A stretch of 64,000 nucleotides of DNA from Diphasiastrum complanatum. Its lineage: Eukaryota; Streptophyta; Lycopodiopsida; Lycopodiales; Lycopodiaceae. The stretch covers positions 36,252,035 to 36,316,034 of the forward strand of contig CM055110.1 of NCBI GenBank assembly GCA_029204225.1, given 5' to 3'. How positions within the stretch are numbered: position 1 is the stretch's first letter; each line of letters opens with the position of its first letter. A model generated the notes under the pieces. That model saw only the letters and a program-made list of their open reading frames with translations, searched no databases and was not told where the DNA came from. A program made the translations under genes and the position numbers. This document shows positions 39,057 through 52,282 of the stretch, in pieces.

Positions 39057-39589
39057 AACATAGTGTTGAAAATTTGTTGAGAGTGTAGTTGAGGGAGCAA
39101 TTGTTTGAGCCGATTGTTGAAGGACTATAATCCAAGAATTCTAAAATAGTGAAGCAAGTGGAAGTCTGTGATCCTATATTGGGCTACTTCCATTTCTAGA
39201 GAGACCAACATCTTCTTCTTTCCAATTTCCATTTATTGTCTTGGAAACTTATGTTGCAAAAGTGTCCACTCGGGGGGTTTGTGTGCAAATTCACATGTGT
39301 GGGAATGCCCTAAAGTGTGTGATTGATCCCCTAAGCAAGCTTGTGCATTGTTGATGGATTCTAGACTGATTTTCAAGATCTAGATAAAAAAACCAAGGCA
39401 TAGAGGCAAAGATGGATGCATTTGTTGATGACCAAAGTACATACAAATGAGAGGAAGTGCTTCTTGAAAAAACTAATCAAAATTAGGCTCCTCTCCTTGG
39501 GTAGAGAGAGAATAGAACTAATTGAACTCGGGTAGAGAGAGAAGATTGAACAAGCAAGTCTCACCATACAAAGATTGACTCAAAAACTC

Positions 39590-39775
39590 AACTTACATAA
39601 TGATCATAAGGTTCTTTCTTTCTACAACACCGTTGTGCTGCGGTGTGTAAGATGCAGTCCTTCCGTGAATAATACCATGATCATTGCAAAAGTCAGTGAA
39701 TCGATTCAAGATGTATTCTCCACCTCGATCTGTTCTGATCTGCTTCACTTTATCACCAGTGCATCTCTCTGCCCA
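39590..39775 (-). pseudogene. Ty1/copia integrase core fragment
   Basis: On the minus strand it reads VKQIRTDRGGEYILNRF, HGIIHGRTASYTPQHNGVVE, covering the middle and last acidic residues of the DDE core. It belongs to the element whose LTR and primer site lie at 39914-40469. Between the gag start (about 39808) and this fragment most of gag and protease is deleted. Confidence 0.85.
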
Positions 39776-39913
39776 ATTTAGATCTGGGATTGTATGCTGC
39801 TAATTGAAGTCATTGCTCCTGAATTTGTGTTCTCACTTGTTAATGGTTCTTTGTTTGAATGCTCAACCTCCTAGATCTAATAGCTTTTCGGCTATGTCAG
39901 ACTATGACAAGGA

Positions 39914-40469
39914 GGCTCTGATACCACTGATGGAAATCTCGATGTGTGCAATTGTGCAAATTCAAAATTCCAGTAGAATTCTGGTAACGAACTGATAGAA
40001 ATCTCTCGAACTATTTGCGAACATTTTGCGAAACTATTCACAAATGCTAATCAATGGATTGTACTTTTAAACATGGATGCTTAAGAATAATATACAAAAG
40101 CTTGAAGCTAGAAATCGCAATTTCACCAAGTCTTTCCGATTTTTAAATAATCAAATGAGCTCTCAAAGAGCATATATATAATGCTCGAGCTCAGATCTCA
40201 CACGTGTGAGATGCCTCTCATCATGTCATATCTTGCTATTTTAACTCTGGTCCAATCATAGCATACTTCCTACAAGACTTAGAAACTTAATAGGTTGACT
40301 TAACACATGAAATTTTGATGAAAGGTCTAATCTAATGATGACAAATGGACCTATTGGAATTAAGCATGTCCTTCACGTGTGGAAATAGCCTCCACACATG
40401 TGGAATCCACGTATGTACAAATTTACAAGGCTTAATTAAACTAATATTTTGCAATTTTTGCATCTTTCA
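39914..40469 (-). mobile_element. Copia LTR (about 542 bp) with tRNA-Met primer site
   Basis: Minus-strand LTR from TGAAAGATGC at 40469 to ccatca at 39928, then TGGTATCAGAGCC at 39926-39914, then a gag-like start (MTSISSIQ at about 39808). It carries cacacgtgtgag and cacacatgtgg palindromes like LTR family A and may be a distant relative of it. The 5' limit is my estimate. Confidence 0.75.
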
Positions 40470-40769
40470 GAATTTTCTATATTAACGTAGTATTTAATAG
40501 CTAAGAATTAAAAAAAATCCATATTTGAAAAGTAGAATGTGAATTTTGATATTCAGGCATGACCAAAACAATTTTAGTTTATTTGAGTAGTATCCTAACA
40601 ATGAGATACATAATTAAAAACAAAAAAACCTCTGAAAACTAAAAAATGAAACCCTACACAATAAAACATATAGAAAATCTACTAATTTAGAGTAGGTAGG
40701 CTCATCACTTGTGAAATGTTTGTAGGTTCTCAAATGTACAAATGCCTCAAGGGCCTGTTGACTTTGAGC

Positions 40770-40928
<159 letters not shown>

Positions 40929-40929
40929 C

Positions 40930-43260
40930 TTAGCATGAGTAGGCTCATAACCTCTAAAGGATCAAAATCAATACAACTTTAAAAATAATTAATTAGGCTT
41001 TTTCCTATGAGCAATTGGATTCTCATGAGCATTGTCCATGATTATGTTTATCTAAGTTTCAATAATCTTACTAGCATAATAAATTGGCTAACCGTAGCTC
41101 TTTTGTTGGCATTACCTTGGAAAAAGTAGTATTATGTGTATGAGTTGGTCAATGGAGTTTTTGTAGAAGTCACTCATCAAATGAAACAAGAACGTTGTAG
41201 TATACCTCAAAGGCATTGCCACAAATTTAATAAATAATTTGATTGTATAGGACTGGATGCAAGGTAATTAGCTATTTTTAAATCCTAGTTTTCTTGTCTT
41301 GGAACCATGGCGTAATGAATATCATTTTTTTTATCTCAATGATTAAACTTTAGTGTGTGCATGAGTAGAGATATGATACCAATAAATAAAATGTAGAAAA
41401 TGATTTTCAGTTCATTTGATAATAGTTGTTGGTGATGACGTACGTTGGTTCAGCATGTGGCTTGCGAAATTGGACATGCATGCGAAAAAAGGGAGACATT
41501 ACTTTTTTGCTATTTATGACTTGCATAGAGAGGTGCATCTAAAGCTCGGGCATGCACGCTAGAAAAAGATGACATGATTTTTTTACTATTGACGATTTGC
41601 ATATAGAGGTGCATGTAAAGGACTAAATTCTTTCAATAAACTTCTTAGCAATGCATCAAATCTTTTTGTCCACATGTCTTTATGATTTAAAACATTAATT
41701 TTAATGGCATGCACCCAACTACATATTTAGGCATGTTTGCATGCCAATTCACACACAAAAGAATTATTGTCTTTGTTAACCTATCAATTCATAATTTAAA
41801 AGCTTATTTTATTTCTTTTATAGATTTATAAAACATATTATTCTTCAATCATTCTAAAAATGATCTAGTAACTAGGAACACATATTGAGCCTATTATGAT
41901 TAACAAATTAAGCACAACCAACCCAAAGGGTTGAGAGTAAACACAGAGTCAAGAAAAAAGGAAAGAATTTGTTAATGTCATTTTGTTGTAAAAAAACTAC
42001 AATGTACCAATGTTGTAAAATTGTGTACTATGGATAACACCATGTAGATAATCAAGGTAATAATTGCCATGAAAATCTAAATCCCTTAGCTCTTCACACT
42101 AAAGCTTAGTCTTTCCCATGTCTCTCAAAAGCCATGAATGGTGGATTTAAGTTGTGTGCCAAAATTCCATGAGTGCAAATCCTATTTGAACATGTAGTTA
42201 ATGTTTAAGCTTGTTTAAATGCTAATATGAGTGAAAACATATACCATGCAGAGATGACATTTTAGACAAAACTAATATGCTAAACAATCAAGCAAAAATC
42301 GCAAAAAATATAGACAAACTTTACGATAATAATGTCATTAGTGTATACTTATGGATTCAACAACACAAAGGTAAGTTCTTTCAATATATATATCATGACG
42401 TATCAAAAAGACGACCATTTATCCTTGGCATATAGATGAGCTACCAAATAAAACATTGTTGAAATATGGTGATAATTGTCTACTGACATGTGGTCACATT
42501 TGATACAAACAAAATTGTAAGTACCAAGTTTGTATATTTACATTATAATTTCATGGTATTTGTGTTCATAAAATTTGATACATATGCAAAATCTTCTTAA
42601 CCATTGCATCTTTGTTTGTATGTGTTGAATAAATCTATCAACAATAATAGGCTCAATATGTATGTGGTCTTCTAGACCATACGAGCACCAATACCTACAC
42701 AAAACAAAGCAAGACAATATGTTATTGCAAGAATTCTTGGTGGAAGCATATTTCAAAATTATTGTTTGCCCTAAAACCTAAGCCATAAGATCTAAATTTA
42801 TTACTATAAATGACAAGATTCAAAAATTAAAGAATAGCTAGAGTAGTTCAGCTCTTTGTAACCATTTCATAGGCGACATCCACTTTGAACTTTTTGAAAA
42901 TATGCTTGTGCTCATGAAAGTCGTGTTCAAAATAACAAAAGTACTTGAATGTATTGAAAATAAGTTTGTAAGTTTGAAAATAACTCCAAGAAGAAGTCTA
43001 GAATGATGAAGGAGCAAATGCCACATAGGATGAGAAAAAAAGTCTAAATAAATCAAACAATATTGTTTATCTATTTGCCCACACCACTCCCAAAGCCTAT
43101 ACCACTTCTAATGTTTTAACCAACTTGTCTATAGTTATGGTTAAGCAAACCAAGTATTGTTATGAACATGTTGACCAAAAAAAAGAGAAATGACATGGAG
43201 ACCCATTTTTTTTTAGTGTTTTCACTTTTTTTTTTTTTTTTAAATATCATTATTTGAAAT
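40930..43260. other. AT-rich non-coding region
   Basis: No gene or clear repeat supported. A short direct repeat (gacttgcata(t/g)agaggtgcat..) occurs at about 41518-41620. Confidence 0.45.
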
Positions 43261-43274
43261 GCTTTTAGGTGCAG

Positions 43275-43890
43275 TGCATCTGTGGTCTAGATACTATTTA
43301 GGTGTGGTGTAGTTGCGGTTCAAATGCGGTTGAATGCGGTGTACAGTTGCGATTCAAATGCGGTTGCTACAGTTTACAGCTGCAATCGAATGCGGTTGCT
43401 ACAGTTTACAACTGTGGTCCAAATGTGGTTGCTATGGTTTACAGATGTGGTCTGTTGGGGTTCATGTGGATCGTCGGATATAACTCAAAAACCCATCGGA
43501 TATAGATCGTCGGGTCTTGCTCGCGTTGGATGCAAATGTCAGATGCAGAATGGGAATGCACTGTTGGATGTGATCTGCTGGTTGTAACTGCTGGTTACAT
43601 GTGGGAATGCACTGTCTGATGTAAATGTAGGTGCAGTTGTCGGATGCAAATGCAAATTGAGTGTTAGATGTAAAATTCACACTCGTCGGATGGAAATGAT
43701 TGTCGGATGCAATTGGAATGTAGTGTTGGATGCAAACAGAATGCAATGTCGGATGCAAACTTGTTGGATGCAATCTGTCAGATGCAAGTGGAATGTAATG
43801 TCAGATGCAATCTGTCAAATGCAAATGTGTTAGATGCAAACTGTCGGATGCAAGTGGAATGCAAAGTTGGTCGGATGCAAATGGGCACAA
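43275..43890. repeat. Minisatellites with (a)tgcggtt.. and gtcggatgcaa units
   Basis: 43275-43460 holds imperfect units of about 37 bp (aatgcggttgctacagtttac). 43500-43890 holds many short units around g(t/a)cggatgcaa(a)tg spaced by about 14-25 bp. The second array begins exactly where a copia RNase H frame is lost, so it lies inside or replaced that gene. Confidence 0.8.
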
Positions 43891-44563
43891 AGGGCTTACG
43901 ATTGTCTACATCTCCTCCCCAACTTGCATCAGAATATCCACTGACCTGATGAAGATTGTCGTTGCTGACATCTCCATAGCAGATGCATTGGTCCATGGTA
44001 GCTCGAATATACCTCATGACTCTTATGAGAGCCTTCCAATGGGTAATGCCAGGATTAGCCATATGTTGGTTAAGTGAGCCTACTGCAAAAGAGATATATG
44101 GTCTTGTATAGACCATTGCATACATGAGAGATCCAAGTATCGATCGATAAGGATACTCTCTCATATGCTCCTCTTCCTACTTGGTCTGGGGACATTGGTC
44201 CTTTGACAAATGTAGGCCTAGATCCATCGGTGAGTGAGCTACTTTACAATTCATTAGATTGTGTATGTTAAGAACATTGTGAAGATACCTTTGTTGCGGG
44301 ATGTAAATCAGTCGTCTCGGTCTGTCTCTGTGGATTTGAATGCCCAGATAGAAGTGTGCTTCGTCCAGATTAGTCATGTCGAACTCTAAAAATAGCATTT
44401 GCTTAGAATCCTTGACCAAATTGGTATTGTTGCTGAAGAACAACGTATCATCCATGTTTAAGGTGATGATAATGAAGGATTGTTGCACTGACTTGGAGTA
44501 GACGTTGCAATTAGCAGTGCTTGGTTTGAATCCTTGTTCGATGAGTTGATCCTCTGAAACCAA
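43890..44563 (-). pseudogene. Ty1/copia RT and RNase H fragment
   Basis: Minus-strand order: EQGFKPSTANCNVYSKSVQQ, LNMDDTLFFSNNTN (YVDD changed to NMDD), YLGIQIHRDRPRRLIY, a frame change near 44165, then SILGSLMYAMVYTRP and YSDASWGGDVDNRK. It is the same family as 1-465, whose matching frame is interrupted at RRLIY. The first catalytic-motif residues are altered, so it would not be active. Confidence 0.88.
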
Positions 44564-44656
44564 GCTTTGGCAATAAAGGAGTCATAAAAGAAAGCCATTT
44601 CATTTGTATGAGGATACACAATTTACTAGAAAAAGACTACCATCTTTGGGTCTCCA

Positions 44657-44767
<111 letters not shown>

Positions 44768-45407
44768 CACCTTCCTACCTCTTCCTCTTCTTTTTCTCTC
44801 TCACATTCTTTCTCCACCTCTGTCTCTTTCTTGTGCTATGCAGGTTAATGGCAAGGCTGCGCTTCTAGCGAACGCTCCCATACTACACGATCCCCAACAT
44901 TTGTGTCGTTGTCGGGGAGCACCATACTATTTTCTTAATTAGCATAGCATCTCTCTTGTTATCTCATTCTTCTTCTCACTATCCTCTTTTCACTACACGT
45001 GGACTGCATTAAATTCTAATTTTTTAATTTTTGTGCCTTGCTTGATCCATTTTTTTCCCCCATTTTTTTATGTTTGTTAATTTAATCTAAATAGCTACAG
45101 CTTCAAAGCATAGAAAGGGCTTTTTGGAAGTGTAAATTTTTTTGGATTCCATTTAGTAATAGGCAAGTTACAAATTTTTGAAGTTGGAAAAACATTTTGT
45201 ACCTTGCAAAAAAATTCTGGAGATTTTTTAATTTCGTGATTTTTTCTCCCTATTTGATCCACGTTTTGCCCCATTTTTTGTCTTCCTTAATTTTATCTAA
45301 ATAGCTAGAGCTCTAGAACATAGAAAGGGCTTTTTGGAGCTTAATTTTTTCTAGATTCCATTTAGTAATAAGCAAGTTACGAATTTTTGAAATTGGTGAA
45401 AAAAACA

Positions 45408-45870
45408 TTCTCTGCACATCTTTCACATTTTTACTTCCACATTCTCCAACTTTCACATTCCCACTTTTACATTTTTCAACTTTCACATTTTCACTTCCAC
45501 ATTCCCACTTTTACATTCCAATTTTCACATTTCCTCAACATTCACATTCCCACTCACTTTCTCACTTTCACATTCCCATTTTTATATTCCCACTTTTACA
45601 TTCCTTAACTTTCACATTCTCACTGTTATATTCCCCAACTTCCACATTTCCACTTTCACATTTCCCAACTTTCACATTCTCACTTTCGCTTTCTCACTTT
45701 TACATTCCACAACTTTTACATTTCCCAACTTTCACATTTTCACTTCCACATTCCCCAACTTTCACAATCTCACTTTTACATTTCCCAACTTTCGCATTTC
45801 CACTTTCACTTTCTCACTTTGGCATTTCCCAACTTTTTGCTTTTCAAATATTTGCATTCCCAATATCTGC
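45408..45870. repeat. Pyrimidine-rich minisatellite (actttcacattccc)
   Basis: Many short variants of caactttcacattcccacttttacattc follow one another with loose spacing. One strand is almost purine-free apart from A. Confidence 0.8.
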
Positions 45871-46256
45871 TTCACACTCTTACATTAAGTTGGCAACATG
45901 CTCTTGCAGTAAATCCAAACATGACATAAATAAAATAGAGAGCTAAAAGTAGTAGAAACGGGCAACCAGTTGGCATCCTATGTGCGTAAGTTCAACACTG
46001 GGCCTTTATAAGTCTTTAACTTAGACTTTAAAAGTCACAAGGTTCAAGTTTGATCAAAGTTTGTTTGTCAAACTTGTACAAGTCTAAGATTAGAAAGCAC
46101 ATCTCAACCAAAAAGAAACACAAATGCATTTTAATGATTGAGATGAATAAGTGGGCCAATTGAAAGAAAGGAGCCCCCAAACTTCTTTATTAAAAAGAAA
46201 GTCATTTTCTTTGTATGGGGATACACAATTTAATAGAAGAAAACTCTACCATTTTT

Positions 46257-46260
<4 letters not shown>

Positions 46261-46345
<85 letters not shown>
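46261..46345. repeat. Microsatellite (CT)42
   Basis: Uninterrupted CT run within the right LTR of the element at 44588-46457. Confidence 0.98.
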
Positions 46346-46347
<2 letters not shown>

Positions 46348-46457
46348 CGCCTTCCTGCCTCTTCTTCTCTCACATTCTTTCTCCCTCTCTCCCTCTCTTT
46401 CTTGTGTTATACAGGTTAAAGGCAAGTTGCGCTCCTAGCGAACGATCCCATACTACA

Positions 46458-47522
46458 CCCAACTTTGAGGATGTCATTGATTGTCCCACAATAATTTAGT
46501 TGAGAAGAGAGTAAATTGGTGTCTGCCATGCTTGCTCGACTCTCTTGAGTAAAATTTGTCATGACTCCACAATCATACATGTTTCTATTTTTTGTCAATG
46601 CGCTCCGTACAAAAGTGTCGTTCATGCGTCCACAGTGCATTGTGTTTTTTGTACTAAACGACATAGAATAAAATGTGTTAGGAATAATACAAACATGTAA
46701 AAAATTGCACGTACAAATAGTTTAATTAACATCTGAATGATGATCATCATAGCTTACATGTAAATCACACCCCCTTGCAATTCCCACTCTCTCTTTGTTA
46801 CTTCCTAGTTGTTTGTCGAGGCTTCTCAAAGGAAATCACGTAGCCAATCAAGCGTCATGTCCTTGGGTAGAAGGGCGAGGTCAGGTGGATATGGTTATCT
46901 TCTATGCCCTCTCCTAAAAGTGGCTTGAGCGGTTTGTCTACGAGCCTTGGCCTCTTTCTATAGTGAAATCCACTTTTGCATTTCTTCGCTATTAAGAATG
47001 CAAAACTTATTTACCTTCTCCTTGAAGGACTCACTCATTCTCATGATCACTCCTTTTCCTTGAGGAACCTCCCCGACAACACGCTCATCATCCTTCTTAT
47101 CCCAAAGACAAGGAATAGAAGGATCGCTATGAGCAAGGAACTTTGTGATATAAACCATGGACTTTTGCACTAGCCATCCTTCGCCATGCTACCCTCGGGC
47201 CTTGCTCTTTGTCTTAAGATGTCTTTCAATGTTTTCATGTATCGTTTCAAGAAAAAACATCCAACGACTATGGAAAGTGCCTAGATAAAAAATATGGATC
47301 AATGTTAATGAGAGAACATTGTAATTACCACAATAGCAATAGTCTAGGATGGACTACGAATAGGCAATTGACGCAAGTAGATGATATACCTGCAATGGCC
47401 ACCTCATCTACCAAACGCACAATCAGATGAATTTGAATGGTGAGAATGGATGTGGAAAAGTGCTTCTCGATCAAATACATTACCTTGATGGAGCTTTGTC
47501 TTGCCGCCTCAATGGATGCCAA
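46458..47522 (-). pseudogene. CACTA (En/Spm) transposase C-terminal fragment
   Basis: Minus-strand segments match the two domains that follow the catalytic part of plant CACTA transposases. 47500-47385 reads HLIVRLVDEVAIAG; an intron-like gap (GT at about 47388, AG near 47275) leads to RWMFF, with shifted frames giving LERYMKTLKDILRQRARPEG, typical of DUF4218. 47170-46930 gives PCLWDKKDDERVVGEVPQG and KFCILNSEEMQKWISLYRKR. 46620-46458 gives VMTNFTQESRASMADTN and YCGTINDILKV, typical of DUF4216. Several frameshifts and stops. The reading ends exactly at the LTR element border at 46457/46458. Confidence 0.82.
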
Positions 47523-47945
47523 CGGTATCTCTTTGGATGAAATGTATCTTCATAAGAAAAGTAAACAACAATGACATATGCGTTAGTAAAGCGAGTTATA
47601 CAAAAGTTCCAAGAATCTTTTGAAAAATGCTTACCATTATTATTTGATCTTAGTGCCTTGATAGTAGTACACTTGGCTTTTTAGAAGACATATACAAGTA
47701 GAGTCCAACAAATCCATCAATAAAGGTGAATCCCACTCTTGCAAGACATAGGAAGTGACCTTTTTAATAAAATTACTTTAGCACATTACATACATTCTTA
47801 TTTTCCCTTACTTTCCCACCATCAAATGGATCCAAAAAACAATCAAATGCAAAGAGGTAAGAGCCTCAAGTTTTGCCATTTAGGTGTCAAAATAATCTAA
47901 GTGCTCACGGTGGAGGGTGTACTACATAGAAATGCGTCTTCCCTC

Positions 47946-48101
<156 letters not shown>

Positions 48102-48225
48102 AGACGAGTTTCATGTTTTTATGCTACATAGTTGTTCTTCCTTCTATACATGTATGATGCTTAGTTCCTAGTATTTTTATAGTTCAATTTTTATCACATA
48201 AACTAGAAATCAGTTAATTTAACTG

Positions 48226-49720
48226 ATGGAGGGAGATGATGATGGAGATGGTGTAGGAGATCTTTACATGAGCTTTTGTGAGGAGATATTGGAGACATCT
48301 CAGTTATTGGAAAAGAACAGTGGGTTGGTCCAGAAGGGAATGGTGCTGAAAGCCAGGAGCCAAATGCAACTCAGGAACAGGTTGAGGCAAGGAGCAGGGA
48401 GGGAAAAGAAAAGCAGGTACAAGAGGATGGTAGCAATTTTAGCTTGCCTCACAAGGTAGCAACAACCAATGGGCCAAAGAATCAAGGCCACCAGCCTTTA
48501 GAGAATGCAAAAGGCAAGATGGGAGAGAAATCCAGCTTTGGAGATGACATAAGAGCCATGATAAACCATGTATGAACCATGAGCTCATAAAGTGGAAAGA
48601 ACAGCAAGGAAAAGGCAAGGAAGCAAGGAAATCACTGGCCAAAAGCAAGGAGAGGTCCCCTCTAGCGAGGACAACAAGAAGACAGCCAAATGGGCTAACA
48701 TTGTGGCTAATTTATGTCAAGATGAAAGGGAAGAGGCCGTCCCAAAAGCCTTAAAGGGGGTCACAAGTTGGAGAGAGTTACACAAGCAAGGAGGGTCAGC
48801 CCAACAAGCTCATGAATGATGGCAGCTTCTCACCTGGCTTCACCCCACAGAAACATGCACATCAGACGAAGGATGGGCAGCCAAAGAGCACCAATGAGGA
48901 GGTGATTATCAATCTTCCTATTGAGTTGGAGAGGGCAACGTTGGCGAAATTCAGAAAGAGAGCTCTTATTGGATTATGCATAGGTCCAAGGCCCCCGCTA
49001 GAAGACTTGAGATGATGGATCCTCTCCCAATGGACTAAACAAGGGATTATCCTCAATAAGGTATAGTTCTTCCCGAAAGACTATTTCTGCTTTTTATTTG
49101 CTGGTGAGGAGAGTGCCAAAAGAGCGTTAGTGGAGGGACCCTGGCTCTATAGGGCATCCCCTATCATCTTGTTTTTGTATGATCTAGAATTCAATCTAGA
49201 TAAGAAGAGACCTACTCTTGTACTGGTGTGGGTGGAGTTAATCGATGTGCCTTGTCATCCACCTGGTTGCACCTATTGGTAAGTACTTTGGCCAGAGGAA
49301 AGAGGATAGAGGCTTCAACCCAAGATGGTTTCCACAGTGTTGGTAGAAGTGGACCTTGGGAAGGATCTGCCAGGACACATAAAGGTGATGGAAAGCTCTT
49401 ACATATCAGATATAAAGGTAGTCTACAAATCACTACCTGATGCATGTTTCTATTGCCGATAGAAAGGCCAGCTAATCAAGCACTACCCAAGCAAGGTAGA
49501 GAACCAAGCCAAGAAGGACTCTAAATCGGTAGAAAAAGGTAGGGAAAGAGGCCAGAAGATGGATGAAGAAGGCTTCACCTTGCTCAAAGACAATTTCGCT
49601 CACAAGACTTTTACTAAAAAGAAGGGAGCAAAGGAGATAGAGGAAAGAGGTAGGTTTCAGGTGCTAGATAGCCTCACGAGTAAAGATGAGGATTTTTTTC
49701 TAGAGCAGACTGAACAATAG
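48226..49720 (+). pseudogene. LINE (non-LTR retrotransposon) ORF1 remnant
   Basis: A decayed ORF1 with frame changes. 48812-49015 and the following frame give EEVIINLPIELERATLAKFR, RALIGLCIGPRPPLEDLR, FLFAGEESAKRALVEGPWLY and LVLVWVELIDVP, the pattern of the DUF4283/zinc-knuckle proteins of plant LINEs. A zinc-knuckle remnant (DACFYCR..KGQLIKHYP, with a stop in the middle) lies at about 49438-49490, followed by a basic, Lys/Glu-rich tail up to about 49720. ORF2 follows at 50579. Confidence 0.78.
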
Positions 49721-50578
49721 GAAAATGATCAAGTGCCACCGGAGGAGGATGAGGGACTCACTCTCTACAGGAGAAGAGATGGCCTTAGGGGATCAGGAGC
49801 ATAGTAGAACAAAAGAGACAACTCCAACCAACACTTCTACAAAGCAAAGCGGCCCTCAAAATAGGTGAGGAGACCTCTAAACTATTGAATTCCACAAGAC
49901 CAAAAGCCTCTTAGGGTAGCCCTAAGGTTAGCCAAGGTGTGGCCTCACCAAAGGAGATCCAAAGTGATAAGGAAGTTTTGGACAGTTTGAGGCAGGCAGG
50001 TTCTAACATCAATAACTCCCTACAAGAGGATGAACAGTTGTACATCAGCCATATGAGACTCCCCCACAACCCAAGGAAGCTTCTGACAGTCTGTTGTACA
50101 CTCAGAAGATGAGAAACATCGAAGTTTTGAGGCCTGGTACAGATAAAACAACCGCAAAACCCCTGTTGGAAAAACAGAAAGTTTGAAGGGCAAACATGTC
50201 ATTCTGTTGTACAACATCTCGGAACAATCATTCCAAGATAGTGAAATTGGAGCTGATAGTAGGCCGTACATTAGTCTTTAGAAAAGTTAAGAGATAATGG
50301 AAAAAATTAGACAAGGACAACCGAGACTGAAAATGGAAGGAAGCTAGGAGACTCTATCTCTCGTCCACCTATCCAAGAAGTCATCGAAGACACTGAAGCT
50401 GAGGGCAGACAAAGTTTGTGTGCCCTTGAGGTTAGCTCCATAAAAAATTTATTCCTCATGGATACGAATGGGATACTGGAAAGTGAAAGAGTCCAAGAGG
50501 AAATATCCCCCCCAACAAACCGAAGAAGAAGAGGAGAGTGAAAAACTTGGGAGGTAGGGCTGTTAAAAGATCTTTATA
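49721..50578 (+). other. Decayed LINE sequence between ORF1 and ORF2
   Basis: Coding-like composition in changing frames, with many stops, connects the ORF1 remnant to the endonuclease fragment. No separate gene is supported. Confidence 0.5.
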
Positions 50579-50848
50579 ATGATAGTGCTCTCAACAAATA
50601 CAAGGGGCCTCTCAGAGAAGGAGAAGGTTAGAGCTTGGAAGAAATGGTTGTGGAAAAATCAAGTTACTCCGAATCTCATATCCATGCAAGAAGTCAAGGC
50701 TAGTGGGGAGGTTCTCAAAATGAATCTGGAAAAAGTGTCAAGAGATCATTGTTGGTACTGGACGGAGCACCCAAGAGGGCAAGGAGGGATTGTATTGGGT
50801 ATCCATAGGAGGATAAGGAGTAAGGTGGAGCAAGTCTTGTGGAGCGAC
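50579..50848 (+). pseudogene. LINE ORF2 apurinic endonuclease N-terminus, truncated
   Basis: Reads LSTNTRGLSEKEKVRAWKKW, NLISMQEVKAS and HPRGQGGIVLGIH, the start of an APE-type endonuclease with the N...Q-E motif (ISMQEV). It breaks off at about 50848 where an inverted LTR family B begins. No reverse transcriptase follows, so the element was truncated at or by that insertion. Confidence 0.82.
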
Positions 50849-51118
50849 TCTAAAGACCAATAGGGACAACCCCTAAAATGGGGATAGGAAAACACAACAG
50901 AGACAATGGAGCAAAAACACCCAACCAATCCTAGATCCCTCTTGGATCTAGACCCCAAGCCATGCCATGTGACAACAAGAGGAGAAGAGCTCTACATGTA
51001 ACCTGGACCAAAGTCGTCGACGAGATAATTTCTACCTCAATATATAGAGAGTAGTATCCTGTGCATGAGCACATGCAATCCCCATACAGGTCAACTATAA
51101 TTAGATCACAGCTCTTCA
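50849..51118 (-). repeat. LTR family B, inverted, partial
   Basis: Minus strand begins TGAAGAGCTGTGATC at 51118 and ends near ggtctttaga at about 50849, matching 25553-25910 without its tandem duplication. There is no primer site beyond it; the LINE endonuclease abuts directly. No clear target duplication was found. Confidence 0.78.
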
Positions 51119-51449
51119 TGCATACCTCCTGCCTAAAGCAGTCACATGTCCATGCACTACTCCATATGTCTCAATTAGAGTGTCTAAATTCTCTCAAGGC
51201 TCTTAATCACCAACAGGCCTGGATGTGGAATAAAATCTAGGCGTGACCAGAAATCTCGAACACTGGATGGGCGGTCAACCATATTAGGACTATTCCATGT
51301 CCTTAGCGGAATATGGCCGTAACAGTGACAATCATGATTGGATGGAGGTAAGACTCCAGTGAGAGGGGTGCTTGTTCAGCCTCCTCTTTTTCTATGCCAA
51401 GAATACACCAGGTGAGAGGATCCCATTGTGGAGACAACTGGATGAGAGG
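51119..51449. other. Non-coding spacer
   Basis: No gene or repeat is recognised between the two LTRs. Confidence 0.45.
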
Positions 51450-52282
51450 TGTGGAAATATACAAAATTGGACCAAGAATGGATCCTAAAATGATCCACAA
51501 GAGTGATTGGATGTTAGATACAATTGATCTATCAATCTACACAAGATTTAGATCAATCTAGATCAAATTTAGATGAGAAAATCTAACAAGAATAATCATA
51601 AATGAAAGGGAATTGTACTTGTTGGTTTTACACGTGTGAAAACCTGTTAGAGTACGAACTCTAGCTTGAATCAAAGTACAATATGATAGGAACCCAAAAC
51701 AATCAAGAAAAATTAAGACAAATGATAAAATTGACAAGAATTGCCTCCAAAACAAAGATTGGTGTTGCTTGTTGATTATGGCCAAATGTGGCTCTATATA
51801 TACAGAAAGTGGAAGCTCGTGGTACTGATCATCCCTGTGATCTCACATGTGTGAGGGTGCTTTGTCATGTGATGATTCATCATGCAAAATTGACACTTGG
51901 ACAAAGCCTTCTATTTTGAGCACTTTTGGTCCATTTTTCTACTATATAGAGAACTAGTGAAAACTCTTCTAGAAGTGCAAATTCGACTTCCTCAGCCTAT
52001 TCCACACGTGTGAGAAAACCTCTACACATGGGATTTGACACCTAATCTCATGATGTGGCTTCATGCAATCTCTAGATTGATGCCATGTGGCATATGCCTA
52101 AAAAACATGATTTTGGTCTTTTTAGCCAATAGAACTTGATTTAAACTATGTGTACAAGCTATATGATTGTACTACATGAAAAGTACATTTATTTCACACA
52201 TGGGAACAGGCTCCACACATGTGTAATCATCCTATATACATAGATTAGGCCTTGACCAAGCATAATTTTTGCATTTTTCACA
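51450..52282 (-). mobile_element. LTR family A, inverted copy (833 bp)
   Basis: Minus strand TGTGAAAAATGC at 52282 to a CACA end at 51450, homologous over its length to the solo LTR at 4384-5215 and one base longer. Flanks agagg and aaaag match at three of five bases, so a target duplication is not convincing. No internal domain is attached. Confidence 0.82.
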
